Source of the DNA: Actinomadura xylanilytica
GTDB taxonomy: Bacteria; Actinomycetota; Actinomycetes; Streptosporangiales; Streptosporangiaceae
Length of the DNA: 64,000 bases
Direction: 5' to 3'
NCBI RefSeq assembly: GCF_030283145.1
Contig: NZ_JASNWE010000004.1
Location: 124,001-188,000, forward strand
The position numbers were made by a program, and so were the translations under genes. Of this stretch, positions 60,080-64,000 are shown in pieces. The stretch's first letter is position 1; the number at the start of each line of letters is the position of its first letter. The notes below the pieces were generated by a model. The model was not told the DNA's origin, ran no database searches, and was given only the letters and a program-made list of their open reading frames with translations.

Positions 60080-60348
60080 CGGCCGCCTCCGGGAACCGGC
60101 CCGTCCGCGGAGACCGGCCCGTCCGTGGAGACCGGCCCGTCCGCGGGAACGTCCGCCGATCGGGCGATCCACTCCAGGCAGGCGGCCTTCGGGCCGGTGA
60201 ACCCGGCCGGCCGCCAGCCGCGCGGCAGCGGTCTGGCCGCGGGCCAGATCGAACGGCGTCCCTCATGATTACGCACCGTGATGAACGTCCCCGTCTCATC
60301 GTCGAAGATCGATACCCGGCTCACGAGGGGAGTCGACCAACCGGACAT
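60076..60348 (-). CDS. MbtH-like protein
   Basis: A 90-residue MbtH-family protein: FDDETGTFITVRNHEGRRS, IWPAARPLPRGWRPAGF and PKAACLEWIARSADVP, matching the conserved S-x-W-P, P-x-G-W and A-C-L-x-W/Y-I positions. MbtH proteins bind A domains and are needed for the folding or activity of many NRPSs. The ATG at 60348 is used; a GTG lies one codon earlier. The C-terminal 20 residues are a G-P-V-S/T-A/T-D repeat made by tandem DNA repeats and are absent from typical members. It is the first gene of the long operon. Confidence 0.9.
   Translation of the reverse strand: MSGWSTPLVSRVSIFDDETGTFITVRNHEGRRSIWPAARPLPRGWRPAGFTGPKAACLEWIARSADVPADGPVSTDGPVSADGPVPGGGR
60096..60149. repeat. Three 18-bp tandem repeats at the MbtH 3' end
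   Basis: Three copies of CCGGCCCGTCCGCGGAGA (few mismatches) in frame extend the MbtH protein by repeated D-G-P-V-S/T units. Confidence 0.8.
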
Positions 60349-60494
60349 CACGCCCGACAAGTCGCTCTTCGGACGTCTCTGACCGATCCCCCTAACCCAC
60401 GTCCCAGAAAGGAGACCCGCAAAGAAAGACTGGGCACCCTGATCAAGATCACGCAAACTTTCGGATCATCTCCGATGAGAGGGTGCCTGGAGAG
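60349..60494. promoter_or_regulatory. Divergent promoter region between MbtH operon and PCP-TE-LuxR operon
   Basis: These 146 bases hold promoters for both directions. They are A/G-rich with two purine-rich tracts (AGAAAGGAGA near 60410 and GAAAGA near 60424) and lower GC than the flanks. The LuxR-type regulator encoded 1 kb to the right is the obvious candidate to act here, but I find no clear dyad. Confidence 0.5.
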
Positions 60495-60749
60495 ATGACG
60501 AACCCCGCGGCATCACCGGACGACCTGAACTCACGGATGCGGCAGATCTGGGAGGAGGTTCTGAAGGCTCCGATCGGAGCCGACGAGACCTTCTTCGCCC
60601 TCGGCGGCGATTCCCTCAGCGCGACCCGCATCGTGACCCGCGTCCGCGAGCGGCTCGGAATCTCACTCTCCGTGCTCGACGTCTTCGACGCACCCACACT
60701 TTCCGAATTCAGCGCGCTCGCCCGCAGCGTGCCGATCCCGGTCGACTGA
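60495..60749 (+). CDS. Free-standing peptidyl carrier protein
   Basis: An 84-residue PCP: SRMRQIWEEVLKAPIG, DETFFALGGDSLSATRIV with Ser in GGDS, and VFDAPTLSEFSALAR. All three helices are complete. The ATG at 60495 follows GGAGAG very closely; GTG at 60483 is the alternative start. With 18 bases to the next gene it is co-transcribed with a cysteine-type thioesterase that may act on its cargo. Which adenylation domain loads it is not known. Confidence 0.88.
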   Translation: MTNPAASPDDLNSRMRQIWEEVLKAPIGADETFFALGGDSLSATRIVTRVRERLGISLSVLDVFDAPTLSEFSALARSVPIPVD

Positions 60750-60767
60750 CCACCGGAAGGGGCGCGG

Positions 60768-61550
60768 ATGACGTTGGACGCGAAGGCATGGCTGGTCCGC
60801 CTCCCCGGCCCGGACGAGCCCATTCGGAACGGTCCGGCCGTGCGCCTGTTCGGCTTTCCCAACGTCGGCGCCGGGCCGACCGCCTTCGCCGGGCTGGCCC
60901 GCCGGCTCCCGGCCCGCGTCGAGATGTGGGGCGTGGCACTGCCTGGCCGCGAGGCCAGGTTCACCGAACCGCCGCGCACCGAACTCGCGCCGCTCGTGGC
61001 GGAACTGGCCGCCGCGCTGCTGCCCCACACTGATCACCCGTACGCGTTGTTCGGGTACTGCTCCGGCGCGCTGCTCGCCTATCTGGTGGCGCGCCGGCTG
61101 GCGGACCTCGGAGCACCCGATCCGGTCAGGCTCGTCGTGGCGGACTATCCGCCGCCGCACCTCCGGAACCGCACTCCGGACGCGTTACTGCCACTGGAGT
61201 CCGGCGCCTTCTGGGACCGGCTCATCGAGAATGGGGGAATTCCCGAACAGATCGTCCAGCTCAAGGATCTCCGCGAGGTCTTCGAACCGGCGTTCCGCGC
61301 CGATTACCGCCTCCTCGCACAGTACGAGCATCGGCCGGGACCACCGGTCCGATCCCCCATCACGTCGCTGACCGGCGGGCGAGACCCGCGCGCCGGCCAC
61401 GACGCCGCCGGCTGGGGACGGCACAGCGACGGGGGCGTTGACCAAGAGAGAATCGGGCACCATAAGTGGATCCTGACCGAGTCGGTCGACGAACTGGCCG
61501 ACCGGCTCGGCTGGATACTGGGACGATCCACTCCCATGGAGGGCAGATGA
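60768..61550 (+). CDS. Type II thioesterase-like protein with cysteine nucleophile
   Basis: A 260-residue member of the external thioesterase family (VRLFGFPNVGAGPTAFAGLA, GVALPGREARFTEPP). The elbow reads ALFGYCSGALLAY, so GHSMGG has become GYCSGA with Cys98 (TGC) at the nucleophile site and Tyr for His. The acid is probably Asp206 in GGRDPR and the base His231 or His232 in GHHKWIL. Cysteine thioesterases in NRPS systems can favour aminolysis or strained-ring formation over hydrolysis. It lies between a free PCP and the regulator, overlapping the latter by 4 bases. It may be an acyltransferase acting on the PCP cargo. Confidence 0.85.
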   Translation: MTLDAKAWLVRLPGPDEPIRNGPAVRLFGFPNVGAGPTAFAGLARRLPARVEMWGVALPGREARFTEPPRTELAPLVAELAAALLPHTDHPYALFGYCSGALLAYLVARRLADLGAPDPVRLVVADYPPPHLRNRTPDALLPLESGAFWDRLIENGGIPEQIVQLKDLREVFEPAFRADYRLLAQYEHRPGPPVRSPITSLTGGRDPRAGHDAAGWGRHSDGGVDQERIGHHKWILTESVDELADRLGWILGRSTPMEGR

Positions 61551-62374
61551 CCGTGAACCGGACATCGCACAGCTTTCAGGTCTATCCAGTTGCCAACAGC
61601 GACGCTTCCACACCTGAGGACCCCCACAACATCGTCCTCCTTCACGATGGGTCCCTGCTGATGCGCGGCACCCAGAGCGCGCTGGAGTCGGTCGAGAACC
61701 TGTTCTCGGTCACCGCCGTCCAGTCCGTGTCGGCGGTGCAGGACCGCCTGGCGCGGGACCCCTCCGACATCCAGGTCCTGCTCATCGGCCTTCCGTCGGC
61801 CGTCGACGGGCCCTTCCTCGACCACGTGCACCAGTGGTCGCAGCGGGTGCTGATCCTGGGGATCTCCCGGATGATCGACCGCCGCCAGCTGTCCTCGCTG
61901 ATCGCCGCCGGGGTGCACGGCTACCTGGACATGGACGCCGAACCCGAGACGCTCTTCGCGGCCTTGCAGATCGTGGCGAGGGGCCGCTTCTTCTTCTCCG
62001 GCTCGACCGTGGGCGAACTGTTCAGCCTGCCCGATTCCGACCCCGCGCCCGGTCCCGGGCCCTCGGCCGCGCCGGGCCGCCCGTCCGCGATCAACCTCCC
62101 GGCCGGCCTCACCGACCGGGAGGGACAGGTCCTCGCGCTCGTGGCGGAGGGCTGGACGCACAAGCAGATCAGCTCCAAGCTGGGCCTGTCCAAGGCGACC
62201 GTCGACACCTACGTCCAGCGCATCCGCCAGAAGCTGAGGCTCCGCAACAAGGCCGACCTCACCCGCGCCGCGGTCCAGTTCGGGATCGGCACCCCGCTCT
62301 CCGACGCGGGCCCGCCCCCGTCCCCGCTGCACTCCACCATCACCCAGATCCGCAACACCAACGCGGTCATCTGA
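61547..62374 (+). CDS. LuxR-family regulator with atypical receiver
   Basis: A 275-residue NarL/LuxR-type protein. The C-terminal helix-turn-helix is clear: GLTDREGQVLALVAEGWTH, KQISSKLGLSKATVDTYVQR, RQKLRLRNKADL. The N-terminal half has a receiver-like outline (VLLHDGSLLMRG, LLIGLPSAVD, GVHGYLDMDAEPE), but the phospho-acceptor position that is normally Asp (LLDLxMP) is Ile-Gly. It should therefore not be activated by a standard sensor kinase and may sense a ligand or work constitutively. It is the third gene of the PCP-TE operon and the only regulator inside the cluster. The ATG at 61547 gives ATGA overlap. Confidence 0.85.
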   Translation: MTVNRTSHSFQVYPVANSDASTPEDPHNIVLLHDGSLLMRGTQSALESVENLFSVTAVQSVSAVQDRLARDPSDIQVLLIGLPSAVDGPFLDHVHQWSQRVLILGISRMIDRRQLSSLIAAGVHGYLDMDAEPETLFAALQIVARGRFFFSGSTVGELFSLPDSDPAPGPGPSAAPGRPSAINLPAGLTDREGQVLALVAEGWTHKQISSKLGLSKATVDTYVQRIRQKLRLRNKADLTRAAVQFGIGTPLSDAGPPPSPLHSTITQIRNTNAVI

Positions 62375-62423
62375 CCCGTCCGCCGCCCGCGGCCGGCCCG
62401 GGGCGCGGCGGGTTCCGCAGGGG

Positions 62424-63314
62424 TCAGTCCGGTCGAGGCGCGCGGGTGAGGCTCGTCCGGACCGCTCCGGCCGACGCGGCGACCACCAGGGCGATGCCCG
62501 CGAGCTGGACCCCGCGCGGCGCCTGGGCCAGCGCCACATAGCCGACGGCGAGGCTGATCACCGGGCTGAGGCTGAGCAGGACGCCGAACGTGTGGGGCGT
62601 GACGTACCGGAGGCAGAGCAGGTCGAGGCTGTAGGGGAGCGCGGAGGAGAACAGGCCGACCGCCAGCGCCAGGAGCAGGACCCGCCCGTCCAGCCGGGCG
62701 CCGACCTGGGTGACGGCGACCGGCGACCAGACGAGGGCGCTGAGGATCATGGCCGCCACCAGGCCGGTGCGGTCGGGAAAGTCGTCGCCGAGCCGGCGGG
62801 TGAGCAGGACGTAGGCGCCGCGGAGCACGGCGGCGGCGCCCGCGAAGGCCAGGCCCGCCGCCGACAGGCCGCCCGGGGCGGTGAGCAGGACGAGCCCGCC
62901 GGCGGCCAGCAGCGCCCACCCCGCGTCGGACCGGCTGCGGGCGGCGGCCAGCGCCACCGTGAGCGGGCCGAGGAGCTCGATGGTGGTGGCGACGCTGAGC
63001 GGCAGGTGGTCGATGGCGGCGAAGAACGCGAAGTTCATCCCGGAGATCACGGCGGCGTAGGCGCAGACGACGGGCAGGTGCCGCCGGGTGATCCGGCCGA
63101 GGCGCCGTCCCGGCAGCAGCGCGAGGACGAGGGCGGCCAGGATCACCCGCAGGGAGACCGTGCCCCAGGTCCCGATCCGGTCGAACAGGTGGGTGGCCGC
63201 GGCGGCGCCCACCTGGAGGCTGGTGATCTGGATCGGGACCAGGGCGGGCGCCAGCGCGGCCCGGCGCCCGGCACCGGCACCGGCACCGGCACCGGCACCG
63301 GCGGTCGCGGTCAC
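62424..63314 (-). CDS. EamA-family (RhtA-like) permease
   Basis: A 296-residue membrane protein with about ten helices in two EamA repeats: VSLRVILAALVLALLPGRRL, GMNFAFFAAIDHLPLSVATT, IELLGPLTVALAAARSR, and in the second half SSALPYSLDLLCLRYVTPH and TFGVLLSLSPVISLAVGYV. RhtA-like members export threonine, homoserine and related amino acids, so it may export a precursor or the product. The N-terminal Ala-Gly repeat comes from a hexamer tandem repeat; the start could lie downstream of it. It is on the same strand as the diiron oxygenase gene, 28 bases apart. Confidence 0.83.
   Translation of the reverse strand: MTATAGAGAGAGAGAGRRAALAPALVPIQITSLQVGAAAATHLFDRIGTWGTVSLRVILAALVLALLPGRRLGRITRRHLPVVCAYAAVISGMNFAFFAAIDHLPLSVATTIELLGPLTVALAAARSRSDAGWALLAAGGLVLLTAPGGLSAAGLAFAGAAAVLRGAYVLLTRRLGDDFPDRTGLVAAMILSALVWSPVAVTQVGARLDGRVLLLALAVGLFSSALPYSLDLLCLRYVTPHTFGVLLSLSPVISLAVGYVALAQAPRGVQLAGIALVVAASAGAVRTSLTRAPRPD
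63271..63300. repeat. Hexamer tandem repeat at the start of the EamA gene
   Basis: Five perfect copies of GCACCG encode the Gly-Ala run at residues 5-15 of the permease. Confidence 0.85.
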
Positions 63315-63342
63315 GAGGCGCCCGGCCGGACGGCGGGTGCCG

Positions 63343-64000
63343 TCACCGCGCGGCGAGCATCGCTTCGTGGACGCCGGTCCAGTAGTCGGCGGTCAGGCCG
63401 AGGAAGCCGTCGAAGCCCTCGCGGACCCGGTCGAGGTCGTCATCTCCATGGCAGACGGCGGCGGCCGAGACGATGGCCTCGGCCTTGTGCTCCTTTTCCG
63501 CCTCGCCGATGTGGACGTAGAAGTACTCGCACTCCTCATGGAACTCGTCCTCGCCGTAGAGGTGCTTGTAATTGCGCACCCCTTCGTAGAGCCGGACGAG
63601 CATCGAGTAGGCGAGGTGCTCCTGCCCGAGCAGGGCGCCCTGGACGACCCGCTGGTCGGAATCGGTGAACAGGGCGCGCTGGCCCTTTCCGAAAGCGCGC
63701 GTGGAGGCCAGCGGCTCGGCTGCACGCAGTTCGTCCACCGTGAAGGGAGCGCCGCGCAGGCGGGTGAGCAGGTCGGTGAGGAACCGCTCGAGCAGGAGCA
63801 GGTGCGCTTTGGCGGGATCGCCGTTTCCGTACTCGGAGTACAGGTTCTTGACGCATTCCACGCGGGCCGCGAGGTCGTCGGTGTGCAGCACCGAAAGGGC
63901 CACCATGACCGAGGTGTTCACCGTCCGGGCGTAGAACTCGCGCGCGAACGTCTCGACCTGGGGATAAGGGAGCGGGGCGGACGCCCAGAGCCGGTAGAAG
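63343..64000 (-). CDS. Haem-oxygenase-like diiron oxygenase (partial, 5' end outside window)
   Basis: The frame stays open to the right edge (218 residues visible, no start), so the N-terminus is missing. The protein is all-helical and of the iron-containing redox enzyme (HDO/CADD-like) group: FAREFYARTVNTSVMVALSV, SEYGNGDPAKAHLLLLERFL (Glu and His ligands), GALLGQEHLAYSMLVRLYE, and YFYVHIGEAEKEHKAEAI (His-x-x-Glu-x4-His). Characterised relatives cleave C-C or C-N bonds or N-oxygenate amino acids (UndA, BesC, SznF, RohS). It is probably part of the cluster and may modify an amino acid precursor. Reaction and substrate are unknown. Confidence 0.8.
   Translation of the reverse strand, partial: FYRLWASAPLPYPQVETFAREFYARTVNTSVMVALSVLHTDDLAARVECVKNLYSEYGNGDPAKAHLLLLERFLTDLLTRLRGAPFTVDELRAAEPLASTRAFGKGQRALFTDSDQRVVQGALLGQEHLAYSMLVRLYEGVRNYKHLYGEDEFHEECEYFYVHIGEAEKEHKAEAIVSAAAVCHGDDDLDRVREGFDGFLGLTADYWTGVHEAMLAAR

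Noticed and set aside
1..64000. tRNA, rRNA, riboswitch, attachment sites and replication origin
   Set aside because: None was recognised by eye on either strand; a covariance-model scan would be needed to exclude small RNAs.

Overview
The window is about 72% GC, has dense, often ATGA-coupled operons with many GTG/TTG starts, and carries XRE (DUF5753)/DUF397 gene pairs, a HATPase anti-sigma-like protein, Tat-exported enzymes, F420/LLM-type oxidoreductases and a graspetide cassette. This points to an actinomycete, probably Streptosporangiales/Thermomonosporaceae (Actinomadura-like). The genus is inference; no rRNA or tRNA gene is present to test it.

Left third (1-30 kb), chromosomal accessory genes: a DUF4132 protein cut by the left edge; an XRE/DUF397 regulator pair with DUF6879 and HATPase neighbours; a Fic-domain protein whose 3' end lies antisense to the HATPase gene; an alpha/beta hydrolase; a small steroid-linked segment (reductase plus carboxymuconolactone-decarboxylase-like protein behind a KstR2-like operator, then a Tat-exported cholesterol oxidase behind a KstR-like operator); a DMT permease; two tandem SAM methyltransferases; a three-gene graspetide (omega-ester RiPP) cassette with a PIMT-type methyltransferase; a regulator remnant fused to an IS630-type transposase fragment; an MFS exporter with twin palindromic operators; a heterodimeric ABC exporter; and secreted or metabolic genes up to a Tat-exported phosphoesterase and a cation/proton antiporter.

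Right half (about 30-64 kb), a hybrid NRPS/PKS biosynthetic cluster cut by the right edge. A minus-strand operon (35142 to 30954) carries a TauD/SyrP-like enzyme with an HxA iron site, an A-PCP didomain, a GNAT and a cysteine-nucleophile hydrolase. Divergent from it run an ATP-grasp ligase and an LLM oxidoreductase. A second minus-strand operon of about 22.7 kb (60348 to 37614) has tight or overlapping junctions. It encodes MbtH, an ABC ATPase and permease, a degenerate C-PCP protein, an acyl/aryl adenylating enzyme, two small A-tail+PCP proteins, a C-A protein that lacks its own A10 tail, a free A domain, a GNAT, a free carrier protein, a KS-AT-KR-DH-ACP PKS, an LLM oxidoreductase, a type II thioesterase, a second ABC permease, an M29-peptidase-like protein, a 44-residue RiPP-precursor-like peptide followed by a strong hairpin, and an amidohydrolase. 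Divergent from MbtH are a free PCP, a second cysteine-nucleophile thioesterase and a LuxR-type regulator without a phospho-acceptor aspartate. An EamA permease and a haem-oxygenase-like diiron oxygenase close the window.

Most unusual as a system: adenylation and carrier parts are scattered over small proteins, only one C domain keeps its catalytic histidine, and halogenase-like, diiron, cysteine-hydrolase and peptide-scaffold candidates accompany it. I cannot name the product, and the cluster may be undescribed.
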